Assembly (NCBI RefSeq): GCF_003387535.1
Contig: NZ_QUNR01000003.1
Location: 1-64,000, forward strand
Origin: Paraperlucidibaca baekdonensis
Lineage (GTDB): Bacteria > Pseudomonadota > Gammaproteobacteria > Pseudomonadales > Moraxellaceae
DNA length: 64,000 nucleotides
Direction of reading: 5' to 3'
Part shown: in pieces, positions 25,364 to 35,874 of the stretch
Numbering within the stretch: the stretch's first letter is position 1
Layout of the letters: each line of letters opens with the position of its first letter
The notes under the pieces: model-generated
The model's input: the letters and a program-made list of their open reading frames with translations, nothing else
The model's database searches: none
What the model was told of the DNA's origin: nothing
Translations under genes and position numbers: made by a program

Positions 25364-25546
25364 AGGAATATCCTTTTATAGCGACCAAGTGATGGACAAA
25401 CCGAAGCGTAAACCCCGCACAGCATCTAGGCTGTTGTGCGTCGTGCAACATTTTGTAGCACTTTTGTGATGGTACGCCCACAGTCGGCCAGAGCGATGGC
25501 CGTTAATCGCGAATTTCCTACCGTTAAAACCGGAGAAACATCGCCC

Positions 25547-26848
25547 CTACGGTGCCTTATTAATAGTCAACAGAGCTTTTGGCAGTCGCCGCGAGAGCCA
25601 TAAATACAGCAGCAGGGCTGGCACACCGGCGGCGGTTGAGAAGATAAAAAAGCCCGAATAGCCCATGCCGGTGACCATAAATCCGGACACGCCACCAATC
25701 AGCTTGCCCGGCAATGCCACCAGTGAGCTAAACAACGCGTATTGGCTAGCGGTGTATTCGCGACTCACCAGCATCGAGAGCCAAGCCACCGCGACCGAGC
25801 CGAGGAAGCCGCCGGAGAGATTTTCACCCCCTATCACCGCGATAAATACCGACAGGTTGCCGGGGAACCACGCCAGCACCACATAAAGCAAATTGCTGAC
25901 CGCGCCCAGCAAAATCGCTACCAATAGCATGCGATGGGCGCCGTAGCGCACCACCGCCGCGCCGCCTAAAAACGCCCCAGCAATACCCACCCAAACGCCA
26001 AATAATTTCGACACGCCGGCAATTTCGGTTTTGCTGAAGCCAACATCCAAATAAAACGGCAGCGCCATGACGCCGAGCATTTGATCCGAGACTTTAAACA
26101 GGCCAATAAACAGCAGCAGGCCCCAGCCCAGGGCGCCGGCATAGCGCGAGAAGAAGTCGCGAAATGGGCCAACAATGCTGCTCGCCACAGAGCGCAGCAG
26201 GGGTTGATCATCGGCGGCGATGGCACTGGCCTCGACCTCGGGCTCCGGTGACAACAGCGTGACGATAATCGTGAACACCACGATCGCGGCCATGGCCTGA
26301 TAAATCAACGACCACGGCAGATGGTCGGCCATGAGCAAGGCTGCTGCGCCAGAGATTAGCAGGGCCAAGCGATAGCCCAAGGTGTAGGTGGCGGCCAAGG
26401 CGCCTTGCACTGCCGGTGGCGCGATTTCAATGCGATAGGCGTCGACAATGACGTCTTGCGTGGCACCTGCCCAACCGGCAATGACGGTGAGGCCAACAAA
26501 GAGCATCAGCCCGCCGCTCGGCGTGAGCAGGCTCATCAGCAATAAGCACACCGCCAATAATGCTTGCGCGAAACTCAGCCAACCGCGGCGGCGACCGAGC
26601 CGATGTAGCACTGGTAGTTGCCAGCGATCGACCAGCGGCGCCCAAATAAATTTAAAGGCATAGGCGAGGCTGGCGAGGCTTATTAGGCCGATGCTTTCTA
26701 AGGAAACGCCGCTGTCTTTGAGCCACACCGAAAGTGTGCCGCCGACCAATAAAAACGGTAGGCCCGAGGCGAAGCCAAAAAGAAACATGGTGCGTGCGGC
26801 CGGCAGGCCAAAGGCGCGAATCAGTGAGGTGTTGCTGGCGTTAGTCAT
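25547..26848 (-). CDS. ampG: AmpG-like muropeptide permease (MFS)
   Basis: Inner-membrane MFS transporter of 433 residues with about 12 hydrophobic segments. It imports anhydro-muropeptides for recycling, feeding AmpD in the cytosol. The N-terminal F-G-F-A-S-G-L-P-F-L-L-V-G-G-T-L segment and the A-G-W-A-G-A-T-Q-D-V-I-V-D-A-Y-R-I-E region are hallmarks of AmpG. Length is shorter than E. coli AmpG (491), matching a single-MFS form without the two additional C-terminal helices. No Shine-Dalgarno is evident before ATG 26848. It stands alone, divergent from groES. Confidence 0.9.
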   Translation of the reverse strand: MTNASNTSLIRAFGLPAARTMFLFGFASGLPFLLVGGTLSVWLKDSGVSLESIGLISLASLAYAFKFIWAPLVDRWQLPVLHRLGRRRGWLSFAQALLAVCLLLMSLLTPSGGLMLFVGLTVIAGWAGATQDVIVDAYRIEIAPPAVQGALAATYTLGYRLALLISGAAALLMADHLPWSLIYQAMAAIVVFTIIVTLLSPEPEVEASAIAADDQPLLRSVASSIVGPFRDFFSRYAGALGWGLLLFIGLFKVSDQMLGVMALPFYLDVGFSKTEIAGVSKLFGVWVGIAGAFLGGAAVVRYGAHRMLLVAILLGAVSNLLYVVLAWFPGNLSVFIAVIGGENLSGGFLGSVAVAWLSMLVSREYTASQYALFSSLVALPGKLIGGVSGFMVTGMGYSGFFIFSTAAGVPALLLYLWLSRRLPKALLTINKAP

Positions 26849-26963
26849 AACGATAGGAGGGTCCGATGGGCGACGAAGACCGTCTTTTAAATAATGTTGG
26901 TCAACACTCTAACGGCTCACCCTGTGATCGGCGACGCTTGTCGCACTTTTTTTGCAATTTGCC

Positions 26964-26991
26964 CTTGAAGCGCCGTTGTCCGCCCCCACCT
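26964..26991 (+). promoter_or_regulatory. sigma-32 (heat shock) promoter of groESL
   Basis: CTTGAAG (26964-26970), a 13-base spacer, then CCCCACCT (26984-26991) closely match the RpoH consensus CTTGAAA-N13-15-CCCCATNT. It lies 85 bases before groES. No CIRCE repeat is seen. Confidence 0.8.
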
Positions 26992-27075
26992 TTGCATACA
27001 AGGCGAGATTCTGGCGCCACAGACTTTTGTCCGCTCATATGAGCATGTATTTCAAGCCCAAAACCTGGAGGTTTT

Positions 27076-27363
27076 ATGAACATTCGTCCTTTGCATGATC
27101 GTGTGGTGATTCGCCGCATGGAAGAAGAAACCAAAACCGCTGGCGGCATTTTATTGCCCGGTTCAGCCGCTGAAAAACCCTCGCAGGGCGAAGTCGTCGC
27201 GATTGGCAACGGCACCATTAAAGACACTGGCGATGTGCGCCCGCTCGACGTGAAAGTCGGCGACAAAGTGCTGTTTGGTCAGTACGCCGGCAGCACCGTG
27301 AAGATCAATGGCGATGAGTTATTGATCATGAAAGAGTCGGAAATTTTTGCCGTATTGGGCTAA
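27076..27363 (+). CDS. groS: co-chaperonin GroES
   Basis: Heptameric lid of the GroEL chaperonin, 95 residues. The standard opening [14 protein letters not shown] is followed by the mobile loop [10 protein letters not shown] (about 20-30), which contacts GroEL, and the terminal half ends [16 protein letters not shown] Shine-Dalgarno precedes the ATG. groEL starts 31 bases after the stop, giving the usual operon, with a heat-shock promoter in front. Confidence 0.99.
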   Translation: MNIRPLHDRVVIRRMEEETKTAGGILLPGSAAEKPSQGEVVAIGNGTIKDTGDVRPLDVKVGDKVLFGQYAGSTVKINGDELLIMKESEIFAVLG

Positions 27364-27382
27364 TTCATTTAACTATTTTTGA

Positions 27383-29038
<1,656 letters not shown>

Positions 29039-29056
29039 GCATCGCCAAGTTGTGCT

Positions 29057-29086
29057 AAAAAAGCCCAGCCCTGCTGGGCTTTTTTT
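29057..29086 (+). terminator. groESL terminator
   Basis: An AGCCCAGC/GCTGGGCT stem (29062-29069 with 29073-29080) with a three-base loop and a T-run of seven. Confidence 0.88.
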
Positions 29087-29109
29087 GGTCTAGCCATTAG
29101 GAAATGATT

Positions 29110-29796
29110 ATGCCCAATCCGCCGTATATCGCCTGCCGTGTCAGTGACACATTGCCCGACGAAATTGCCGTCTTAAATGATCATTTGCAGCGCGGTAGCA
29201 AGGCCTCGCAAGCCAAGCTCGCTGGCCGCCTGATTACCGATGCGTCTTGCGACATCATCGATGCGTTTTTTGGCAATATCATTAAGCAAATGCTTGATGA
29301 CACGGGCGAGGCTGGCTTTCGCGAAGCGCATGACGTGATTGAGGATATCAAAGGCAAGACCCGGCACTACCTTGGCTGGGTCACCGGCTTTTTTAGCAAT
29401 GAGCGTTTGGCGCCCGTGGTCGCGCATTATCAAACCCTGATTATTCGCATGGACACCGAGGACGGACCGCGCGCGCACTTGTGCTTCGGCATTAGCGAGG
29501 GCTTGGCGCGTGACTCGGCAGCATCACTGGCGAGTCTGCGCGACCCGGCTACTACCGATTTGCGCCCTGGCGTGGAGGTGCTGATTCGCGTGATCGATGA
29601 GGCCTTGCAGCCGCTCTTGCACATCCCAAAGCAGCGCATGAAATTCAATTTTGTTGTCGATAAAACGCTCAATGGCGTGATCGCCGTGACCATGGCGCTG
29701 GCGTATCGGAGCTTTCGCAAGCTCGGCACGCAGTTGCCGCCCGAGCATTTCAGCCGTGTCGCTGATCATTTAGAGCAGTTTTTTCACGCCAAATAA
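29110..29796 (+). CDS. uncharacterised protein, twin A
   Basis: Protein of 228 residues that I do not recognise. It has no signal peptide and no clear membrane segment, and looks mostly helical. It shares a colinear pattern with the convergent neighbour at 29870-30589: H-Y-L-G-W-x-x-x-F-F-S-N-(E/D)-R near the middle, E-V-L-I-x-V-I-D, then a near-identical M-K-F-N-F-V-V-D-K-T-L-x-G-V-I block and A-Y-R-S-(F/L)-R-K. ATG at 29110 has AGGA seven bases upstream, better than the ATG at 29104. The conserved C-terminal block suggests a binding surface. Function unknown. Confidence 0.75.
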   Translation: MPNPPYIACRVSDTLPDEIAVLNDHLQRGSKASQAKLAGRLITDASCDIIDAFFGNIIKQMLDDTGEAGFREAHDVIEDIKGKTRHYLGWVTGFFSNERLAPVVAHYQTLIIRMDTEDGPRAHLCFGISEGLARDSAASLASLRDPATTDLRPGVEVLIRVIDEALQPLLHIPKQRMKFNFVVDKTLNGVIAVTMALAYRSFRKLGTQLPPEHFSRVADHLEQFFHAK

Positions 29797-29826
29797 AAAC
29801 GCCCGCTATAGCGCTTAGCGGGCGTT
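29793..29826 (-). terminator. terminator between the twin genes
   Basis: An 11-bp perfect stem (29798-29808 with 29816-29826) with a seven-base loop. The T-run is on the minus strand, so it mainly serves the gene at 29870-30589. Its plus-strand side lacks a good T-run. Confidence 0.75.
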
Positions 29827-29869
29827 AAGGCGAGTGCTCTGGCGTTAGCCTCTGTACGTCGCGCCGTGG

Positions 29870-30589
29870 TTAAGCGGCGCTGGCCATGGCCTGTGTGCGC
29901 ACCAAGCGTTGCATATGTGCGGCCAAAATAGGCTGATGCTCAGCCGGCAGATGATCGGCAATTTTGCGCAAGCTGCGATACGCCGCGGTTTGCATCAGCG
30001 AAATCACGCCGCTCAAGGTTTTATCCACAACAAAATTAAATTTCATCAGCTTTTTCGGCGTGATGAGCAGCTCTTTCATGGCTACATCGATCACCTCAAT
30101 GAGCACTTCAATGGCCTCGTGCGGGCTACTCGCTTGTGCGGCTTGCAGGTCGGGCAGCAGCGCTTCAACGCGTGCGGCCAACGCGGGCGGGCAGGTAAAG
30201 GCGATAAACGGCTGCGCGCCATCGGCGGTGCTGAGCTCATGCATCATGCCGGCATAATGCTCAACGGCAGGGCGGATGCGGTCGTTGCTGAAAAAGCTCG
30301 ATGCCCAGCCTAAGTAGTGGGTCAGCTTTTCGTTGATTTCGCGTACCATGGCACGGCCACTGCGATAGCTGTGCTCGTTTTCATTGGCAGCGACCAAGGC
30401 ATTGAAGAGTTCAGTAAATAGCGTGTCGAGCAGCTCGGAGGCGGCGTTTTGCATGAGCTCAGTGGCCATGGCGCCTTGCGGCTCTTTGGTTTTGGCGGCC
30501 AAACGCGCTTGCAGGGCGGAGACTTCGGGCGGCAAGCTGGGGTTGGTCGGGTAGGCGATGCAGGGCATGGCCAAAGTAGACAGTGACAT
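29870..30589 (-). CDS. uncharacterised protein, twin B
   Basis: Paralogue of the 29110 gene, 239 residues, convergent with it. Shared blocks are H-Y-L-G-W-A-S-S-F-F-S-N-D-R, E-V-L-I-E-V-I-D, M-K-F-N-F-V-V-D-K-T-L-S-G-V-I and A-Y-R-S-L-R-K-I-A-D-H-L-P-A-E-H. The first third and the segment between about 120 and 160 differ strongly. ATG at 30589 with AGG seven bases upstream is preferred to an upstream TTG. It has no membrane or export signals beyond a mildly hydrophobic N-terminus. Function unknown. It is divergent from leuA. Confidence 0.75.
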   Translation of the reverse strand: MSLSTLAMPCIAYPTNPSLPPEVSALQARLAAKTKEPQGAMATELMQNAASELLDTLFTELFNALVAANENEHSYRSGRAMVREINEKLTHYLGWASSFFSNDRIRPAVEHYAGMMHELSTADGAQPFIAFTCPPALAARVEALLPDLQAAQASSPHEAIEVLIEVIDVAMKELLITPKKLMKFNFVVDKTLSGVISLMQTAAYRSLRKIADHLPAEHQPILAAHMQRLVRTQAMASAA

Positions 30590-30658
30590 AATGAAACCTG
30601 TGAAGAGCAAAATTAAGCCGCGCAGACTAGCAATGATTGCTTAGACATTGGTTGAAAA

Positions 30659-30707
30659 TTGACAGATTTTTGGCGAAAAATTAGACATATGAATGTCGGA
30701 TTTTCGC
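30659..30707 (+). promoter_or_regulatory. putative leuA promoter and leader palindrome
   Basis: A perfect TTGACA (30659-30664) is followed 17 bases later by a weak TAGACA -10. Overlapping it is a nested palindrome. GCGAAAA/TTTTCGC form the outer arms (30673-30679 with 30701-30707) and GACAT/ATGTC the inner arms (30684-30688 with 30693-30697). It could be an operator or a leader hairpin. No leucine-rich leader peptide is evident. Confidence 0.4.
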
Positions 30708-30753
30708 TCTGTAACGCGCTAATGGCGTGGCCGGACATAACAAGGTAAGTGAC

Positions 30754-32298
30754 ATGAGCAAAGATAAATTAGTGATTTTCGACACCACCATGCGAGATGG
30801 CGAGCAAAGCCCCGGCGCCTCGATGACACTCGATGAAAAAGTCCGCATCGGCAAAGCCTTGGAGCGCTTGCGGGTGGATGTCATTGAGGCCGGTTTTGCG
30901 ATTGCCTCGCAGGGCGATTTTGAGTCGGTGCGAGCAGTCGCTGCGGCGGTGAAAGATTCGCGCATTTGCTCACTGTCGCGCGCCCGTGCCGAAGACATTG
31001 ATCGCGCCGCCGAGGCCTTGAAGCCCGCCAATGCTGGACGCATTCACACGTTTATTGCGACCTCACCGATTCATATGAAATACAAGCTCCGCCAAGCGCC
31101 CGATGCCGTGCTCGAAAGCGCCGTGCGGGCGGTGAGGTACGCGCGCAATCTGGTCGAGGATGTGGAGTTCTCCTGCGAAGATGCCGGCCGCTCGGAGATC
31201 GATTTTCTCTGTCGCATCATTGAGGCGGCGATCGATGCCGGTGCGCGTACCATTAATATCCCCGACACCGTTGGCTATGCCATTCCTGGGCAATTTGGCG
31301 ACACCATTGGCCAACTGCTCGCGCGCATCCCCAATGCCGACAAGGCTGTGTTCTCTGTGCATTGCCACAATGACCTCGGCCTTGCCGTGGCCAACTCGCT
31401 GTCGGCGGTGATGCAAGGCGCGCGGCAGGTCGAATGCACCATCAATGGCCTCGGTGAGCGTGCTGGCAATGCCGCGCTTGAGGAGATCGTCATGGCGGTG
31501 AAAACGCGCCCGGATTTATTTCCGGTGGAAACCACCATTTGGACACCAGAAATCGTCCCGACCTCTCGCTTAGTCTCCGGCATTACCGGCTTTCCGGTGC
31601 AGCCCAACAAAGCCATTGTCGGCGCTAATGCCTTCGCGCATGAGTCGGGTATTCATCAAGATGGCGTGCTCAAGCATCGTGAAACTTACGAGATCATGCG
31701 TGCTGAGGACGTGGGTTGGGGCGCCAATAAAATGGTGCTCGGCAAGCATTCCGGCCGCGCCGCTTTTCGCGCTCGCCTCGACGAACTGGGTATTCCTGTC
31801 GGTAGCGACAACTCACTGAACCAGCTCTTTGTGCGCTTTAAGGAGTTGGCCGATAAAAAGCATGAAATTTTCGATGAAGATATTCATGCCTTAGTTAGCG
31901 ATGCCCAGCCCAATGCCGTGGAAGTCTTTAAGCTCGCCAGCCTCGAGGTAACCTCGAAAACCGGCACCAAACCGGAAGCACGTTTAACACTCAGCGTTGA
32001 TGGTGCCGAGAAAGCCGTGACCGCCACCGGATCAGGCCCGGTCGATGCGACGTTTCGAGCCATTGAGGCGGTGGCAAATTCAGGCACCACGCTGGAGCTG
32101 TATTCGGTCAATGCCATCACTAGCGGTACCGATTCGCAAGGCGAGGTCACTGTGCGGCTGAGTCAGGCGGGGCGCATTATCAATGGCCATGGCGCCGATA
32201 CCGACATTGTCATTGCCAGCGCCAAGGCCTATTTAAATGCGCTGAATTTGCTGCGTGGCGGCGTCTCACGCGCACATCCGCAGGGCGAGGCGATCTAA
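30754..32298 (+). CDS. leuA: 2-isopropylmalate synthase
   Basis: First enzyme of leucine synthesis, 514 residues. It condenses acetyl-CoA with 2-oxoisovalerate. The HMGL-like barrel begins [13 protein letters not shown] and carries the metal motif [13 protein letters not shown]. The linker and C-terminal LeuA dimer domain (about 390-514) hold the leucine feedback site. Start ATG at 30754 has AAGG upstream, and the frame from 30727 is an extension. leuB, leuC and leuD are not in the window. The next gene starts two bases after the stop. Confidence 0.97.
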   Translation: MSKDKLVIFDTTMRDGEQSPGASMTLDEKVRIGKALERLRVDVIEAGFAIASQGDFESVRAVAAAVKDSRICSLSRARAEDIDRAAEALKPANAGRIHTFIATSPIHMKYKLRQAPDAVLESAVRAVRYARNLVEDVEFSCEDAGRSEIDFLCRIIEAAIDAGARTINIPDTVGYAIPGQFGDTIGQLLARIPNADKAVFSVHCHNDLGLAVANSLSAVMQGARQVECTINGLGERAGNAALEEIVMAVKTRPDLFPVETTIWTPEIVPTSRLVSGITGFPVQPNKAIVGANAFAHESGIHQDGVLKHRETYEIMRAEDVGWGANKMVLGKHSGRAAFRARLDELGIPVGSDNSLNQLFVRFKELADKKHEIFDEDIHALVSDAQPNAVEVFKLASLEVTSKTGTKPEARLTLSVDGAEKAVTATGSGPVDATFRAIEAVANSGTTLELYSVNAITSGTDSQGEVTVRLSQAGRIINGHGADTDIVIASAKAYLNALNLLRGGVSRAHPQGEAI

Positions 32299-32300
32299 GC

Positions 32301-33038
32301 ATGCAACAGGCTTTGGCTGAGCCGCGTCGGCGCGCGTACTTGCAGGCCTTGGGTCTGGATTTGCTGTGGTCACGCGAGGTGTTGCCGGGTGCGGCGGCCT
32401 CGGAGCCGTGGCAAGCGCCGGTCAATGAGCCGGCTGCTGTGGTCTCGCCAAGCGCTGCTGTGGCACATGTGCCGTCACCCATCACCACGTCAACTGCCGA
32501 GCCGGTCGCGTTGCCCGATGCGGCTCGTGCTGCCCGCGAGGCCCTGCGGACCAGTGCGCCAGCCACTGCTTCGGCAACCGTATTTGCTCAGCGTGTGCCA
32601 GAGCCAGCGGCTGTTGATACGTCGCCAATGGCTCATGCCGCGCCCACGACGGCGCGCTTTAGTCTGACCTTAATCGCGCTCAATGCCACTGAGCTGGCGC
32701 TCGTGGATCTCGATAATATGCCAGCGCTTGAGGGCGCCGAGGCACAGCTGTGGCAAGCCATTTGCCGAGCCTACGGCTGGCAGGCGCAGGCCAATCACGC
32801 GGCACAATTTCATTGGCCAATTCCCGGCTTGGCGGCAACCACCACGGCCGCTCGCGAGGCGCTAGCGGGCTGGTTAGCGACGCAGTGCCCTGAGTCTAAA
32901 ACGCACGTTGTGTTTGGTGAGGCGCTGAGCCAGTTCGTCTCGTTACCGCATCAATGCTTCCCGAGCTTGTCGACGTTATTGGCTGAGCCGATGCGCAAAA
33001 AAGCCCTGATGGTGACGCTCGCTGAGACACGGGGGTGA
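32301..33038 (+). CDS. holD: candidate DNA polymerase III psi subunit (HolD-like)
   Basis: Protein of 245 residues. The N-terminus R-R-R-A-Y-L-Q-A-L-G-L-D-L-L-W-S-R-E (8-25) resembles the chi-binding start of E. coli HolD (R-R-x-x-x-L-x-x-L-G-I-x-x-W). An Ala/Pro/Val-rich low-complexity linker (about 35-115) follows, then a folded C-terminal part of about 125 residues. It overlaps the rimI start by four bases, the same position as holD in E. coli and as the cryptic psi gene I recall from Pseudomonas. Psi links chi and the clamp loader. Overall similarity is low, so position and the N-terminal motif carry the call. Confidence 0.6.
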   Translation: MQQALAEPRRRAYLQALGLDLLWSREVLPGAAASEPWQAPVNEPAAVVSPSAAVAHVPSPITTSTAEPVALPDAARAAREALRTSAPATASATVFAQRVPEPAAVDTSPMAHAAPTTARFSLTLIALNATELALVDLDNMPALEGAEAQLWQAICRAYGWQAQANHAAQFHWPIPGLAATTTAAREALAGWLATQCPESKTHVVFGEALSQFVSLPHQCFPSLSTLLAEPMRKKALMVTLAETRG

Positions 33039-33475
33039 TTTCATTTCGCACAATGACACCTGCCGATTTGCCGGCCGTGTTGGCGATTGAGCAGCACTCG
33101 CATCCCAGCCCGTGGCCGCTTCGTGGCCTTGAGGAATCTTTAGCGGCGCATCGCAGCGTGGTTATGTTAGATGCTCAGATGACTGTACTGGGCTTTGCTT
33201 TTGTGCAAAAAATTCTCGATGAAGCCCACCTGTTAGACATTGCCATCGAGCCGACGCGGCGCGGCAAAGGCTATGGCCGCCAGCTTATGCAACATCTGCT
33301 CAGCGAGGCCATGCCCGCCGATATTGCGCACTGGTTTCTTGAGGTGCGGGCATCAAACAGCGCGGCCATTGCGCTCTACAGTTCACTCGGTTTTAATGAA
33401 ATGGGCCTGCGTCGCAACTACTATCGCGATGCGCAGGGCAGTGAGGATGCGGTGCTGATGGCGTATACTGTGTAG
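33035..33475 (+). CDS. rimI: ribosomal protein S18 N-acetyltransferase
   Basis: GNAT acetyltransferase of 146 residues that acetylates the N-terminal alanine of ribosomal protein S18. The acetyl-CoA motif R-R-G-K-G-Y-G-R-Q-L-M (about 73-83) and the RimI-type C-terminus E-V-R-A-S-N-S-A-A-I-A-L-Y-S-S-L-G-F with R-R-x-Y-Y are present. Translation starts at GTG 33035, which overlaps the stop of the preceding gene (GTGA), so the two are translationally coupled. prfC follows after 27 bases. Confidence 0.94.
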   Translation: MISFRTMTPADLPAVLAIEQHSHPSPWPLRGLEESLAAHRSVVMLDAQMTVLGFAFVQKILDEAHLLDIAIEPTRRGKGYGRQLMQHLLSEAMPADIAHWFLEVRASNSAAIALYSSLGFNEMGLRRNYYRDAQGSEDAVLMAYTV

Positions 33476-33502
33476 CTGAATTTTTCGAGCGAACACACGC
33501 CC

Positions 33503-35092
33503 ATGAGCTTCACCGAACAACTTGCCGCCGAGGTCGCCTCGCGCCGCACATTTGCCATTATCTCTCACCCCGATGCCGGCAAAACCACCATCACCGAAAA
33601 GCTGCTGCTTTGGGGTAAGGCCATTCAGGTGGCTGGCACCGTGAAGTCGCGCAAATCCGACCGCCATGCGGCATCAGATTGGATGGCCATGGAGCAGCAG
33701 CGCGGCATTTCCATCACGACCTCGGTCATGCAGTTTCCCTACCGCGATGCCACCATCAATCTGCTCGACACGCCCGGTCACGAAGACTTCTCTGAAGACA
33801 CCTATCGCACGCTGACCGCTGTGGATTCGGCGCTGATGGTCATCGATGGCGCTAAAGGTGTGGAAGATCGCACCATCAAACTGATGGAAGTCTGCCGCCT
33901 GCGCGACACGCCGATTGTCTCGTTTGTCAACAAGCTCGACCGCGAGATTCGCGACCCCATTGAGCTGCTCGATGAGATCGAGTCGGTGCTCGGCATTGAG
34001 TGTGCGCCGATTACGTGGCCCATTGGTGCCGGTCGTGATTTCAAGGGCGTCTACCATTTAGTGGAAGACCGTTTTTATCTCTTTAGCCAAGGTCATGGCC
34101 ACGAAATTATCCCTGATCGCTGTATTGATGGCCTGAATAATCCCGAGGCTGATGCCATCCTTGGTGATCAGGCCGCTGAGCTGCGCGACATGCTCGAATT
34201 AGTGCAGGGTGCCAGCCACAGTTTTGACTTAGCGCTGTTTCGCGCAGGCAAACAAACGCCGGTATTTTTTGGCACGGCGCTGGGTAATTTTGGTGTCAAT
34301 CATGTGCTCTCGGGCTTTGTCGATTGGGCGCCAACGCCATTGGCGCGACAAGCTGCGCAACGCGTGGTTGAGCCGACTGAGCCGGGCTTTTCGGGCTTTG
34401 TGTTTAAGATTCAGGCCAATATGGACCCTAAGCATCGCGACCGCATTGCGTTTTTGCGCATCTGCTCGGGGCGTTATCAAAAGGGCGTGAAGATGCAGCA
34501 TGTGCGCCTTGGCAAAGAAGTGCGCGTAGCCGATGCATTAACCTTTTTAGCAGGCGAGCGTGCGCATCTGGAAGAGGCCTGGCCGGGTGATATTATCGGC
34601 CTACACAACCACGGCACCATTCAAATTGGTGACACTTTTACCGAGAACGAAACCCTGCAATTTTTAGGGATTCCGCACTTTGCACCGGAGATGTTTCGCC
34701 GCGTGCGCCTGCGCGATCCGTTAAAAAGTAAGCAGCTGCAAAAGGGCTTGAAGGAGTTATCGGAAGAGGGCGCAACACAAGTCTTTATGCCGCAAATCAA
34801 TAACGATTTGATCTTGGGCGCAGTGGGCGTGCTGCAGTTTGATGTGGTGGCCTTTCGCCTGAAGGAGGAATACAAAGTGGAGTGTGTCTACGAGCCGGTC
34901 AACGTGGCCACCGTGCGTTGGATTCAATGTGCCGATGAGCGCAAACTCAATGAGTTTAAGAAGAAAGCGCACGATCAACTCTCGCTCGATGGCGGTGGGC
35001 ATTTGACCTATTTGGCCCCCTCGCGCGTGAACTTACAGATCATGCAAGAGCGCTATCCCGATATTATTTTTTCGCCAACCCGAGAGCACTGA
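33503..35092 (+). CDS. prfC: peptide chain release factor 3
   Basis: Translational GTPase of 529 residues that recycles RF1/RF2 after peptide release. The GTPase motifs are G1 H-P-D-A-G-K-T-T, G3 D-T-P-G-H-E-D-F and G4 N-K-L-D, with the RF3-typical [10 protein letters not shown] between them. Domain II and III follow at normal length (E. coli 529). Its TGA overlaps the start of the next gene by one base (TGATG), so the lipoprotein gene behind it is likely co-expressed. Confidence 0.98.
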   Translation: MSFTEQLAAEVASRRTFAIISHPDAGKTTITEKLLLWGKAIQVAGTVKSRKSDRHAASDWMAMEQQRGISITTSVMQFPYRDATINLLDTPGHEDFSEDTYRTLTAVDSALMVIDGAKGVEDRTIKLMEVCRLRDTPIVSFVNKLDREIRDPIELLDEIESVLGIECAPITWPIGAGRDFKGVYHLVEDRFYLFSQGHGHEIIPDRCIDGLNNPEADAILGDQAAELRDMLELVQGASHSFDLALFRAGKQTPVFFGTALGNFGVNHVLSGFVDWAPTPLARQAAQRVVEPTEPGFSGFVFKIQANMDPKHRDRIAFLRICSGRYQKGVKMQHVRLGKEVRVADALTFLAGERAHLEEAWPGDIIGLHNHGTIQIGDTFTENETLQFLGIPHFAPEMFRRVRLRDPLKSKQLQKGLKELSEEGATQVFMPQINNDLILGAVGVLQFDVVAFRLKEEYKVECVYEPVNVATVRWIQCADERKLNEFKKKAHDQLSLDGGGHLTYLAPSRVNLQIMQERYPDIIFSPTREH

Positions 35093-35871
35093 TGACACGT
35101 TTGCTTTTGCCGATTGCATTATTGCTGAGCCTAGTGGGCTGCGAACGTAGCCCAGAGCCTGCCGCCCCCGCGATCGATGTTGTCACGCCACCAGCGCCGC
35201 CGCCCGCCACCACGGCAGCGCCTGCTGAGCTACAAGCGCGCGCGATTCGTTTCACCTTAAAAGACACCACCGGCTGTGATGATCGTTGCGCGCGCTTTGA
35301 GGCGGACTGGCTGGAGTTTCCGCAGCAGCCTGCGCTGAACCGCTTAGTGCTCGATCATGTCAGCGCTCCCGAGGCTGACTCCACCAAGTCGGCGCTTACC
35401 CGTCAGGGCCGTGAGTTTTTACGCGATGCCATGGAGGCGCAAGAGCCTTGGGAGCAGATTTTTAAGGTCAATATGATCCCCGGTTTGGGCGATGTGTCGG
35501 TGATCGAAGTTGTCGCCTACAGCTACACCGGCGGCGCGCACGGCATGACCACTATCAGCACCTTGAATTTTGATCGGGCGACCAATCAAGTGCTGAGCTT
35601 GAGCGATATTATTCAGCCCGAGCGCGAATCTCAATTTTGGCAAATCGCTCGCCGCGCGCATGAGCAATGGATTAATGCACAGGACGATCCCGCCAGTTTC
35701 GATGGCTGGCCATTTGTTCCCACATCGACTTTTTTGCTCACGCCCGACGCCCTGCAGCTGCAATACGACCCGTATGCCATTGGGCCGTACTCCATGGGCT
35801 CGCCGCTGATTAGCATTGCTTACGAGCGCCTGCAGGATGTGCTGCGCCGTGAGTACCTGCTCGAGCGCTAA
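35092..35871 (+). CDS. DUF3298 (RsiV-like) lipoprotein
   Basis: Predicted lipoprotein of 259 residues. The signal peptide ends in the lipobox L-V-G-C with Cys17, followed by a Pro/Ala-rich tether (about 22-46). The C-terminal region has S-Y-T-G-G-A-H-G-M and D-I-I-Q-P pattern of DUF3298, the domain in RsiV and related proteins. DUF3298 in RsiV binds lysozyme, but many gammaproteobacterial lipoproteins with this domain have no assigned role. It overlaps prfC by one base and is followed after three bases by tatD. Confidence 0.8.
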   Translation: MTRLLLPIALLLSLVGCERSPEPAAPAIDVVTPPAPPPATTAAPAELQARAIRFTLKDTTGCDDRCARFEADWLEFPQQPALNRLVLDHVSAPEADSTKSALTRQGREFLRDAMEAQEPWEQIFKVNMIPGLGDVSVIEVVAYSYTGGAHGMTTISTLNFDRATNQVLSLSDIIQPERESQFWQIARRAHEQWINAQDDPASFDGWPFVPTSTFLLTPDALQLQYDPYAIGPYSMGSPLISIAYERLQDVLRREYLLER

Positions 35872-35874
35872 ACC

